From: Clostridiales bacterium UBA6386
Lineage (GTDB): Bacteria; Bacillota; Clostridia; Oscillospirales; Oscillospiraceae
Length of the DNA: 56,198 bases
Reading direction: 5' to 3'
Assembly (NCBI GenBank): GCA_002437585.1
Contig: DJQM01000035.1
Coordinates: 1 to 56,198 of the forward strand
Position 1 is the first letter of the stretch. Each line of letters begins with the position of its first letter. The position numbers were made by a program, and so were the translations under genes. Below, in pieces: positions 29,111 through 35,903 of the stretch. The notes beneath the pieces are model-generated. The model did no database searches. It was given only the letters and a program-made list of their open reading frames with translations, and was not told the DNA's origin.

Positions 29111-29270
29111 TCGCCCATTCCTCCCATAACGTATTTTTTAGTTAGCAGTTCCCGGGATCGGAGTGCTCCCCATCTGTACGCCTGCTTATTTTTCCGTCAC
29201 CATAAACCGCATACATGAAATGCCCATTCAAACGCTCGTTAAAACAGGTTTCTTAAGAATCACAATTGTC

Positions 29271-29299
29271 AGTATACAACGCTTTTGTTTCTTTTTCAA
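29271..29299 (-). promoter_or_regulatory. Promoter of the fkbH-MBOAT-DHHW operon
   Basis: Minus strand: -35 TTGAAA (29294-29299), 17 bp spacer, -10 TATACT (29271-29276). It leaves a leader of roughly 155 nt. Confidence 0.65.
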
Positions 29300-29390
29300 T
29301 CATTATTTTACATCTTGTTCATAATTTTACATTTTTCTGGCCTTCACACACCCGGGTGGCTCTGGCAGGCTGTTCCGCCGGGAAAGGGAG

Positions 29391-29570
29391 ATGGCATGCG
29401 TGCGGAAAATCTGCTTCCTCGTGGATGATATTTCCCTATCCGGGGGACTGGATCGAGTGAATGCCGCGCTGGCCCGCGCCCTGGCGGAGGACTGTGCGGT
29501 CTGGATCGGCTCCCTGATATCCGGCGGCAAACGCTGGCAGCGAGAGATTCTGTTTTCAGGCAAGGTTCGG
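29391..29570 (+). pseudogene. Truncated glycosyltransferase N-terminus
   Basis: From ATG 29391 (GGGAG just upstream) the frame reads VRKICFLVDDISLSGGLDRV followed by NAALARALAED, the typical opening of a GT4-type glycosyltransferase (beta-strand, then a GG-x-x-RV helix). About 60 residues on, the match is lost, and the frame runs into sequence resembling the hairpin elements and stops at 29616-29618. The rest of a roughly 350-residue enzyme is absent. It is read as a gene remnant whose 3' part was lost, perhaps through insertion or deletion at the repeat. It lies between two surface-polysaccharide loci. Confidence 0.6.
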
Positions 29571-29672
29571 AAAACGGTGGAATTCTGTATGTATCCGCAA
29601 GGGATATGCCGCTTTTGAACCCGCACGGATAGAGCACTGCTCGGCCGCAGGCGATTTATTCAGCGTTTCCCA
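29570..29672. mobile_element. Degraded MITE-like element M4
   Basis: The right end, read on the minus strand (GGGAAACGCTGAATAAATCG), matches the ends of M1 (AGGAAACACTGAATAAATTG). The internal TCTGTATGTATCCGCAAGGG...ATGCCGC block matches M2 (ACTGTATGTACCCGCAAGGGG). The left arm is not recognisable, so the copy is incomplete and abuts the glycosyltransferase remnant. Confidence 0.6.
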
Positions 29673-29686
29673 AGGCTTTCTGTCTA

Positions 29687-29715
29687 TTGACGCTGTCCGG
29701 AAATCCGGCTATAAT
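29687..29715 (+). promoter_or_regulatory. Promoter of the GtrII-like gene
   Basis: Plus strand: -35 TTGACG (29687-29692), 17 bp spacer, -10 TATAAT (29710-29715), starting about 15 bp beyond the M4 remnant. Confidence 0.8.
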
Positions 29716-29742
29716 GATAAAGATGAAAGGATGTGTCCACTT

Positions 29743-31275
29743 ATGACGGAAAATAGTCCTCTGCTGTTTCAGCGGGTGCTGCTCTGGTTGGGCAAAAAGG
29801 TCAAGGAAAACCGGGTGCCCCTGTGCGCCGCGCTGATTTTCGGCTTTCTTGCCCACGGTTTTGCCTTCGCCAACAAGCTTGTGAACCACGACGAGGCCAA
29901 CGCCCTGTTTGCCAAGGGCGGCAGCGTGGTGCTGGGCCGCTGGGGGCTGTGCTTCATGGATAACCTGTTTCCCAATGTGTCCATGCCCTGGATCTACGGC
30001 ATTGTCACCATTTGCCTGCTGGCGGTGGCCGTGTGCGTCCTGGCGCGCGTCCTGCCTCTGAAAAGCCGCTGGGCTCAGGTGCTGGCGGCGGGACTGGTAG
30101 TCGCCTTTCCGTCTCTCACGGGCACCCTCGGCTATATGTTCATGAGCACCAGCCACGGTCTGGCCTTCCTGCTGACGGCTCTGGCGGCCTGGTTCGTAAC
30201 CCGCCGGGGAACGTGGTTTCACCTGGCGGCTCTGGGCTGCCTGGTGTTTGCCCTGGGCATTTATCAGGCCTTCATCGGCCTGTGCGCCGGACTTCTGGTA
30301 ATCGTAGTCTTCCGCCGGCTTCTGGATGGTGAGGATGGAAAGGCCGTCCTTCGGGACGGTCTGGGCTACATTCTCTTCCTGGCTCTTTCCCTGGGGCTGT
30401 ATTACGGAATCGCCTGGCTGGCTCTGGCACTGACCCACCAGGAAATGGCAATTTACGCCACAGACGGCATGGCCTTCTCTCCCCTGTCTCTGCCCGGCAA
30501 TGCCCTGCTTGCCTACCGCGCCTTCTTCTCCCTTTTTACAGACGGCACCTACTGCCTGGTTCCGACGGAATTTTCCAGGGTTCTTCATGGGCTTTTGTGG
30601 CTCTGCACGGGAATTCTGCTGATCGTCCGGGTACGGGCGAAGAAACGTGACGCGCTGAATCTGGTGCTGCTGATTGCGGCACTGGTGCTGTTTCCCCTGG
30701 CGGTGTGCTGCATTTTTCTCTTCATTGCCCCGGCCTCCATCCACACCATCGTGCTCTACAGCGTGGTGGATGTGTATCTGCTGATGCTAATGCTGGCAGA
30801 CTCCTGCCCGCCGGTCTCCCGGCTTCGCCGGGCGGTGCTGAATATTCTTCCGGTGCTGTGCTCTCTGATCGTGACCGTCAATATTTACATCGCCAATGAA
30901 TCCTATCTGACCCTGCATCTGCGCTACGAAAACGCCTACGCCTTCTACACCTCCCTGATTGCGGACGTCAAGGCCTCCCCGGAATTTACCCAGGGAAGCA
31001 AGCTGGCCGTCATCGGCACCTGGCAGGATCCCGGCTTTTACGAGGAACACCTGAGCTTCACCGACACCCTCACCGGCGTTACCGGCTTCAAGCCGGACAG
31101 CTACTCCAAGGCGCGGTTCCTGGAGCAGTATGTGGGCTTTGCCATTCCCTTCGCCACCCAGGCGGAGGAGGCGGAAATCGCCGCGACTCAGGAATTTGCG
31201 CAGATGCCGGTCTATCCCTACTATGGCTCCATGAAAAAAATCGGGGACACCTTCGTGGTGAAGCTGTCGGATTGA
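29743..31275 (+). CDS. GtrII-like polytopic glucosyltransferase-domain protein
   Basis: A 510-residue membrane protein with about ten or eleven hydrophobic segments and an extracytoplasmic C-terminal 100 residues. The N-terminal FAFANKLVNHDEANALFAKG, with acidic residues between the first two helices, and WGLCFMDNLFPNVSMPWIYG match the glucosyltransferase GtrII family (O-antigen/teichoic glycan modifying, polyprenyl-phosphate-sugar-using GT-C-like enzymes). The sugar and acceptor are unknown. Start: AAAGGA lies 11 bases before ATG 29743; ATG 29731 overlaps that site and is less likely. Single gene between a strong promoter and a bidirectional terminator. It could act on the same cell-surface glycan as the neighbouring operon. 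Confidence 0.8.
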   Translation: MTENSPLLFQRVLLWLGKKVKENRVPLCAALIFGFLAHGFAFANKLVNHDEANALFAKGGSVVLGRWGLCFMDNLFPNVSMPWIYGIVTICLLAVAVCVLARVLPLKSRWAQVLAAGLVVAFPSLTGTLGYMFMSTSHGLAFLLTALAAWFVTRRGTWFHLAALGCLVFALGIYQAFIGLCAGLLVIVVFRRLLDGEDGKAVLRDGLGYILFLALSLGLYYGIAWLALALTHQEMAIYATDGMAFSPLSLPGNALLAYRAFFSLFTDGTYCLVPTEFSRVLHGLLWLCTGILLIVRVRAKKRDALNLVLLIAALVLFPLAVCCIFLFIAPASIHTIVLYSVVDVYLLMLMLADSCPPVSRLRRAVLNILPVLCSLIVTVNIYIANESYLTLHLRYENAYAFYTSLIADVKASPEFTQGSKLAVIGTWQDPGFYEEHLSFTDTLTGVTGFKPDSYSKARFLEQYVGFAIPFATQAEEAEIAATQEFAQMPVYPYYGSMKKIGDTFVVKLSD

Positions 31276-31278
31276 CGT

Positions 31279-31313
31279 AAAATACGCGGTGCAAAAACTG
31301 CACCGCGTATTTT
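31279..31313. terminator. Bidirectional terminator between the GtrII-like gene and the cob operon
   Basis: AATACGCGGTGC-AAAAACT-GCACCGCGTATT, with A-runs before and T-runs after, between converging genes. Confidence 0.92.
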
Positions 31314-31852
31314 TATGGAATTTTTCGGTAGGTATCGCCGCTGATCTCATAGCCGTGGCCGTTGGGGGGCTGCCACTGGTAGCGGTGCTTCCCTTCCTCC
31401 GGGAAGCGTTCCGCCATGATGGCCGCAATGACCCCGCCATGACAGACTAGCGCCGTGCCGTCGGGAAGCTCCCGGTAGGCCGCCAGAGCCCGCCGGGTCA
31501 TCTGTGCGCCGCTTTCCCCGTGGGGCGGGACGTTGGCCTCGTTGTCTCCGGCGATCCAGGCCTGATAGGCCGGGTCGCCCTTGAGCCGGTCGTAGCTTTT
31601 CATCTCGAAGTTCCCGAAGTCCACCTCCCGGAACCGGGCATCCACAGAAAAGGACACATCCCCGAAAAGAGCCTTCAGAGTCTCGTCCGTACGGCGCATT
31701 CCGCTGGTGACGAACCGGGCGGGGTGAATGTCATAGTGAAGGGCTTCCAGCTCCCCAACGCCCGCCGGGGACAGGGGCAGGTCGGTACTGCCGCAATATA
31801 GATGGGCTTCGTTTGCCAGTGTCTTCCCATGGCGGATCAGGTAAATGCTCAT
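31313..31852 (-). CDS. cobC: Histidine phosphatase, probable alpha-ribazole phosphatase
   Basis: A 179-residue histidine phosphatase: catalytic RHGKT at residues 7-11, a second Arg in SGMRRTDET, Glu in FREVDFGNFE and the C-terminal His of LVCHGGV. As the last gene of a cobamide operon it most likely removes phosphate from alpha-ribazole-5'-phosphate or adenosylcobalamin-5'-phosphate, the role of CobC. Its start codon overlaps the stop of the preceding gene (ATGA-type overlap at 31849-31852), indicating translational coupling. Domain identity is secure; substrate assignment rests on context, since the family also includes sugar-phosphate mutases and phosphatases. Confidence 0.85.
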   Translation of the reverse strand: MSIYLIRHGKTLANEAHLYCGSTDLPLSPAGVGELEALHYDIHPARFVTSGMRRTDETLKALFGDVSFSVDARFREVDFGNFEMKSYDRLKGDPAYQAWIAGDNEANVPPHGESGAQMTRRALAAYRELPDGTALVCHGGVIAAIMAERFPEEGKHRYQWQPPNGHGYEISGDTYRKIP

Positions 31853-32223
31853 TTTAACCGCTGCTCCAGTCCGCAGAAGATCCGGCTGACCTGAGCCGCC
31901 TGCCCTGCTAAGTATTGACAGACCAGGCCTGTGGTGTGCCGTCCCTTCCGGACAAGCGGATCCATGGGCACCACCCCGCAGAAAATGTCCCGACAGATAA
32001 AAACGCTGTCCTGCCAGAGGGTCTGATTGTCCCGCAGATAGCCCTCCGGGTCAATTCCTTCCCGGACGCAGGCCAGCACAAATTTCTCCAGCCGGTCGAT
32101 ACACCTGTGAGAAAAGTCGATTTTGGTTCCCTCGCAGGTAAAAATGTCGTCTTCCGCCAGATGAAAGGCTTTTTTCGCGTAATCCCGCTTGCCCTGATAG
32201 GCACCGCCGATGATCAAAACCAT
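31849..32223 (-). CDS. Short CobU-like P-loop protein
   Basis: A 124-residue protein starting MVLIIGGAYQGKRDYA, a P-loop of the CobU type (CobU here has ISGGAKNGKSGYA), and ending DIFCGVVPMDPLVRKGRHTTG...LAGQAAQVSRIFCG, which parallels the C-terminal end of classic CobU (VGLGLVP...FRD..G..NQ.LA..A..V). The central region with the RHV guanylylation motif is missing. It may be a kinase-only relative or a diverged paralogue. A full CobU-like gene lies two genes upstream (32970-33515), making this unusual. Spacing to cobS is 9 bp; coupling to cobC is by overlap. Confidence 0.65.
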   Translation of the reverse strand: MVLIIGGAYQGKRDYAKKAFHLAEDDIFTCEGTKIDFSHRCIDRLEKFVLACVREGIDPEGYLRDNQTLWQDSVFICRDIFCGVVPMDPLVRKGRHTTGLVCQYLAGQAAQVSRIFCGLEQRLK

Positions 32224-32232
32224 ATTTTCCTC

Positions 32233-32973
32233 CTAAATCAGCGCATACACCGCCGCGGCACACAGCTCTCCCAGGGTCAGGGCGTAGCCCGCGATATCTC
32301 CGTTCATCCCCTCCAGGCTCCGATAGCCCCGGCGCAGAGCCAGGCCATAGCCCGCAAAACACCCGACGGTCGCAAAACCCAGCTTCCCGCAAAGGACAAA
32401 GCTCAGCCCCACCAGGACGCAGGTCAGTCCGCCCAGCCACCAGAGCCGGCGGGTGTGCTTTTTCTGGGAAGCGTACTGGCTGGTGGACATGGCGGGAAGC
32501 CCCGTCACCGCCAGAGCCGAGCCGCACCGGCTCACCGCCGGAATAAACAGCAGAATCAGGCTGCTTTTCTCTGAGCTGACGCTGGCAAACAGCACCACCT
32601 GGGAAAGCACCAGCAGACACAGACTGATAACCGCGAAAGAACCCACATGGGAATCCTTCAGAATTTCCCGCCGCTTATGCAGATCCCGGCAGGACTTCAC
32701 CGCATCCGTCACATCCATGAAGCCGTCCAGGTGCAGAAAGCCCGTGACCAGATAGGGATATACTCCCAGGATCAGCCCACGAACCAGGGTCGGAAGCCCC
32801 AGAAATCCCGTCAGCCAGCCAAGGAACGCCCAAATTGCCCCGATTTCCAGCCCCAGAAGGGGCAGCATGGGGATCATCAGCTCCCGGGCATCCTCGTCCC
32901 AGAGCTGCCAGGGACAGGGAATGGCGCAGAACATGCTCTGGCACATGGCAAAGCCGTGCGCAATTCGCTTCAT
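32233..32973 (-). CDS. cobS: Adenosylcobinamide-GDP ribazoletransferase (cobalamin synthase)
   Basis: CobS is the integral membrane enzyme that joins adenosylcobinamide-GDP with alpha-ribazole (phosphate) to complete the cobamide. The 246-residue product has about six hydrophobic segments and the family motifs GFLHLDGFMDVTDAV (metal-binding Asp residues) and ILKDSHVGSFAV. It overlaps the stop of cobU by 4 bp (ATGA) and is followed 9 bp later by the short CobU-like gene. Together with cobT and cobU it forms the nucleotide-loop assembly set; corrin-ring synthesis genes are absent from the window, which suggests cobinamide salvage or remodelling, though ring genes may lie elsewhere. Confidence 0.95.
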   Translation of the reverse strand: MKRIAHGFAMCQSMFCAIPCPWQLWDEDARELMIPMLPLLGLEIGAIWAFLGWLTGFLGLPTLVRGLILGVYPYLVTGFLHLDGFMDVTDAVKSCRDLHKRREILKDSHVGSFAVISLCLLVLSQVVLFASVSSEKSSLILLFIPAVSRCGSALAVTGLPAMSTSQYASQKKHTRRLWWLGGLTCVLVGLSFVLCGKLGFATVGCFAGYGLALRRGYRSLEGMNGDIAGYALTLGELCAAAVYALI

Positions 32974-33515
32974 TCCGGCAGTCCTCCCTTGTGGATAATT
33001 TTCTGCCCGACGGAAAATTCAATGACCGTGTCGCAGAGCCTTGCCAGCATCCGGTCGATTCCGGCAAGACAGGCGCGATAGCATTCCGTGTCCGGGTCGT
33101 AGGTTTCCCCGTCGGCGTAAAGATAGTCGCTGACGATCACCGCGTTGGCCACCCGATTCGCAAATTCCGCCAGGTCGGCGGCGCATTTGTCCGCTGCCTC
33201 CCAGTCCAGGGCGTAGCCCTTTTCCTTGGGGAACATGGCGTTTTGCAGCAGGGCGGTGACGCTGTCAAGCAAAAAAGTTCCGTCAGCCTCCGCCCTGTCA
33301 AAACAAGACAGAATGTCCGTGCCGCACTCGATGGTTTCAAAGCCCATCCCCGCCCGGTCGGCCACATGCCGCCGGATCCGCTCCCGGTCTTCCTCGTCCG
33401 TTGGGATCATGGTGGCCACATAATAGTGCTTCCCGCCCTGAGCCAGCACCACGGCCAGACGCTGGGCATAGCCGGATTTGCCGTTTTTCGCGCCGCCGGA
33501 AATGAACACTCTCAT
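32970..33515 (-). CDS. cobU: Adenosylcobinamide kinase/guanylyltransferase-like protein
   Basis: A 181-residue P-loop protein with VFISGGAKNGKSGYAQRLA at the N-terminus, YYVATMIPTDEEDRERIRRHVADRAGMGFETIE (DEE..RI..H: the CobU guanylylation-His region, H50) and LLDSVTALLQN (Walker B-like). It would phosphorylate adenosylcobinamide and add GMP to give AdoCbi-GDP for CobS. The C-terminus (SVGQKIIHKGG) differs from the usual VGxGIVP ending, which instead survives in the short paralogue at 31849-32223. That complementarity raises the possibility of divided function. It overlaps cobT by 4 bp. Confidence 0.85.
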   Translation of the reverse strand: MRVFISGGAKNGKSGYAQRLAVVLAQGGKHYYVATMIPTDEEDRERIRRHVADRAGMGFETIECGTDILSCFDRAEADGTFLLDSVTALLQNAMFPKEKGYALDWEAADKCAADLAEFANRVANAVIVSDYLYADGETYDPDTECYRACLAGIDRMLARLCDTVIEFSVGQKIIHKGGLPE

Positions 33516-34606
33516 GCCTTTCCCTCCACGGAGAACTTGTCGCCCTGGCGGATTTCCTCCAGATAGCCGTCGTCAATGCCCGCCTGGTCGAAGGTGGCCA
33601 TATCGTTCATCACGGCGCAGGCAGCGCGGAGTACCTGGAAGGCCAGGGGGCAGCCGCTGCCCTCCCCCAGCCGCATCCCCAGCTGGAAAATGGGGGTCAG
33701 ACCCATTTCCTCCATGGCCATCCGGTAGCCGATCTCAAAGGAGGCGTGGCTTGGAATCAGAAAGCCTTTGACATTGGGACACAGCCGGACGGCGCACAGA
33801 GCCGCCACCGCGGAAATGAACCCGTCGATGACCACCGGCCGCCGGGTCAGGGCGCAGCCCAGGAAGGCTCCGCACATGGCGGCGATGTCAAAGCCGCCTA
33901 CCTTGGAAAGCACATCCACCACGTCCGCCGGGTCAGGGCGGTTCCCTTCGATGGCCTTCTGAATGGCTTCCTTTTTCTTCCGGAAGCCCTCGTCGGTGAC
34001 ACCGCCCCCCCGGCCGGTGACCTGCTCCGGCTCCACGCCCAGGAGCACGGAAAGGACGGCGGATGAGGTCGTTGTGTTGCCGATGCCCATTTCGCCGATG
34101 CCCAGCACATCCGCCGGGGTGTCCTCGGCCAGCTCCACACCGGTGAGAATCGCCCGCACTGCCTGCTGCCGGGTCATGGCCGGGCCTTTGGTCATATTCT
34201 GGGTTCCGAAGGCGATTTTCCGATTCAGAACCGCCGGTTCTTTGATCACCGCGTTCACGCCTACGTCGCAGACGGTCATGCCGCAGCCGAAGTGCCTTGC
34301 CAGCACCGAAGCTCCGGTTTTCGCCCGGGTTAAATTGATGGTCTGCATCAAAGTAACAGACTGGGGCGCGCTGGACACGCCCTCCTCCACCACGCCGTTG
34401 TCCGCGGCGAACACCAGAAGGTGCTGCCGCGCCACGGTATTGTTCACTTTGCCGGTGATGCCCGCCAGCTGGACGGACAGATCCTCCAGCCGCCCCAGGC
34501 TTCCCGGAGGCTTGGCCAGGATCATCTGACGCTTCCTCGCCGCCTCCATGGCGGCCTCGTCCAGAGGCTTCACCGCCTCCAGAATCCCTTTCAGCTTGTC
34601 TTCCAT
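33512..34606 (-). CDS. cobT: Nicotinate-nucleotide-dimethylbenzimidazole phosphoribosyltransferase
   Basis: CobT activates the lower-ligand base by making alpha-ribazole-5'-phosphate from nicotinate mononucleotide. The 364-residue protein matches the family throughout: LAKPPGSLGRLEDL, FAADNGVVEEGVSSAP, IGEMGIGNTTTSSA, GRGGGVTDEGF and GMRLGEGSGC with the catalytic Glu near residue 320. Length is typical. Which base it prefers cannot be read from sequence. It starts 3 bp after the TIM-barrel gene and overlaps cobU by 4 bp, so it is part of the riboswitch-controlled operon. Confidence 0.97.
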   Translation of the reverse strand: MEDKLKGILEAVKPLDEAAMEAARKRQMILAKPPGSLGRLEDLSVQLAGITGKVNNTVARQHLLVFAADNGVVEEGVSSAPQSVTLMQTINLTRAKTGASVLARHFGCGMTVCDVGVNAVIKEPAVLNRKIAFGTQNMTKGPAMTRQQAVRAILTGVELAEDTPADVLGIGEMGIGNTTTSSAVLSVLLGVEPEQVTGRGGGVTDEGFRKKKEAIQKAIEGNRPDPADVVDVLSKVGGFDIAAMCGAFLGCALTRRPVVIDGFISAVAALCAVRLCPNVKGFLIPSHASFEIGYRMAMEEMGLTPIFQLGMRLGEGSGCPLAFQVLRAACAVMNDMATFDQAGIDDGYLEEIRQGDKFSVEGKA

Positions 34607-34609
34607 GTG

Positions 34610-35347
34610 CTATTCCTCCAGCAGCCATTTTACCGATGGCAGGCAGTCTGGCAGCTCCAGGGTGGCGGTGACGTCCACCTTCTCCATAGCCGTTTCCAGC
34701 AGCTCCCGGATGGGGAGTGTTCCTTCAAACAGGGCACTGTGGGTGTCCCAGGAGCTGTCATTGTTATGAATATGCAGGTGAGACAGGTAAGCCCCGCTTT
34801 CCGCAATCCAGGTCTTTGCCGGAACTTTGGAATAGGCGTTCACATGACCCACGTCCAGGCACAGCCGGAGCCTGGGATCGTCCACTTTCCGGAGGATATC
34901 CAGCAGCATGTCCGGCATTGGCTCCAGCACATTTTCCACGCAGACGGTAAGCCCTTCCGGCAATTTTGCCAGAAATTCCCGCCAGAAAACCGCCGACTGC
35001 TCCACATACCACTGCCGGTAGTACATCTGGGGATTGAAGCCACCGTGGAGCACCAGCTTTGTCGCCCCGTACTCCCGTGCCAAAGCCGCCGCCTGAGAGA
35101 ACCGGAAAGCGGTCAGCTCCCTGGCCTTGGGATCGATGGCACAGGGAAACAGCTCGTTGAAGGGGCCGTGGAGCAGCCGCCTGGAAATGCCCGCCAGGGT
35201 TTTCTTCAGGGTCTTTTTCGTGGCGGAAAGCTCCCTGTCCAGATTCCAGGCGGTACAGAATTCCGCAATCTCAATGCCCAGGCCATACTGCCGGGCCACA
35301 TTCCCCGCCGCCGGGTCGATGGTGGATAGATACAGTCTGTTCCGCAT
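34610..35347 (-). CDS. TIM-barrel (xylose isomerase-like/AP endonuclease 2 fold) protein leading the cob operon
   Basis: A 245-residue protein with the sugar-phosphate isomerase/epimerase TIM-barrel pattern: GLGIEIAEFC, KLVLHGGFNPQ, VCVENV (metal-ligand Glu region), LCLDVGHVNAYS (Asp/His), LSHLHIHNND (His) and TATLEL. The likely metal-binding Glu, Asp and His residues are present. No standard cobalamin pathway step uses this fold, yet the gene is first behind a cobalamin riboswitch and only 3 bp before cobT. It may act on the ribosyl part of alpha-ribazole, on a lower-ligand precursor or on a cobamide-related sugar; function is not known. The ribosome site AGGAAAGGA is about 11 bases before ATG 35347. 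Confidence 0.8.
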   Translation of the reverse strand: MRNRLYLSTIDPAAGNVARQYGLGIEIAEFCTAWNLDRELSATKKTLKKTLAGISRRLLHGPFNELFPCAIDPKARELTAFRFSQAAALAREYGATKLVLHGGFNPQMYYRQWYVEQSAVFWREFLAKLPEGLTVCVENVLEPMPDMLLDILRKVDDPRLRLCLDVGHVNAYSKVPAKTWIAESGAYLSHLHIHNNDSSWDTHSALFEGTLPIRELLETAMEKVDVTATLELPDCLPSVKWLLEE

Positions 35348-35384
35348 AAGAAGCGCGTTCCTTTCCTGTCACGCAAATAGAAAA

Positions 35385-35415
35385 AAGGCTCCTGCACATT
35401 CCATCATGCAGAAGC
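35385..35415 (-). terminator. Second leader terminator in front of the cob operon
   Basis: Minus strand: GCTTCTGCA...TGCAGGAGC (9-pair stem including one G-U) followed by CTTTTTTCT, about 30 bases before the ribosome site of the TIM-barrel gene. A terminator this close to a start codon implies attenuation control. Confidence 0.75.
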
Positions 35416-35572
35416 TGAAAGGTCTATGATCCTCTCCCGATGGGATGTAGGCCGGGTGCCGGTTGGGCAAGACCGGCACCCGGGGGTTGTGTTCCGGCGG
35501 TTCTTGGGCAATCAACCGCTTGAAGCCGGAGCAGCCGCCAAGGGGAGGAACAGCATACTTCCGGCGCAGCAT
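35416..35572 (-). promoter_or_regulatory. Unidentified structured leader between the B12 riboswitch and the cob operon
   Basis: On the minus strand this holds GGCGGCTGCTCCGGC, GCGGTTGATTGCCC, GAACCGCCGG and a strong hairpin CCGGGTGCCGG/CCGGCACCCGG, then GGGAGAGGATCATAG leading into a terminator. It lies downstream of the complete cobalamin riboswitch and its own terminator. I could not match it to the SAM, TPP, FMN, glycine, c-di-GMP, preQ1, fluoride, ZTP or THF patterns I know. It may be a second sensor or simply a structured spacer. No protein is supported here: the short open frames cross both terminators. Confidence 0.45.
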
Positions 35573-35573
35573 G

Positions 35574-35610
35574 AAAAAACCGCGGCAACTCCGCCATGGG
35601 GTTGCCGCGG
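35574..35610 (-). terminator. Terminator of the cobalamin riboswitch
   Basis: Minus strand: CCGCGGCAAC and GTTGCCGCGG form a 10 bp stem followed by TTTTTT (35574-35579). Confidence 0.9.
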
Positions 35611-35671
35611 CCGTTTTTCCGCTGACTCACAACATCCGCCTGCCCCTAATCACGGAGGCAAACGTATGATT

Positions 35672-35868
35672 CACGCTCAGAGCAGGTCTCCTGACTTACG
35701 CCTCGCCGACCCGTCCCGGCCTTCTCAGGAAAAGCTCCCAATGACCGACTTTCGTCATGTGACGGGTCTCCGCGCATACAGTGGCGGTACCGTTCCGGAC
35801 TCTCACCGGATTCACTATTCTCCAGGGCTCCCAAACGGGATGACCCCGGCACTCCAGCGTATTCTCAT
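35672..35868 (-). promoter_or_regulatory. Cobalamin riboswitch
   Basis: On the minus strand the conserved elements appear in order: GGTGAGAGTCCGGAACGG, TACCGCCACTGTATGCG (the GCCACTG core), then GTCAGGAGACCTGC, the terminal box that pairs in the expression platform. It controls the downstream cobamide operon (34606 and below), expected to be off when adenosylcobalamin or a related cobamide is abundant. Confidence 0.95.
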
Positions 35869-35874
35869 GGATTA

Positions 35875-35903
35875 AGCATACTCCATTTTGGCCGGTTTGT
35901 CAA
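35875..35903 (-). promoter_or_regulatory. Promoter of the cob operon leader, overlapping the upstream stop codon
   Basis: Minus strand: -35 TTGACA (35898-35903), 17 bp spacer, -10 TATGCT (35875-35880). The -35 box contains the TGA stop (35900-35902) of the activase-like gene, so the two units are packed without spacing. Confidence 0.75.

Noticed and set aside
35424..35630. A 68-codon minus-strand frame in the cob leader
   Set aside because: It spans part of two intrinsic terminators and has no family resemblance; the leader RNA is the better explanation.
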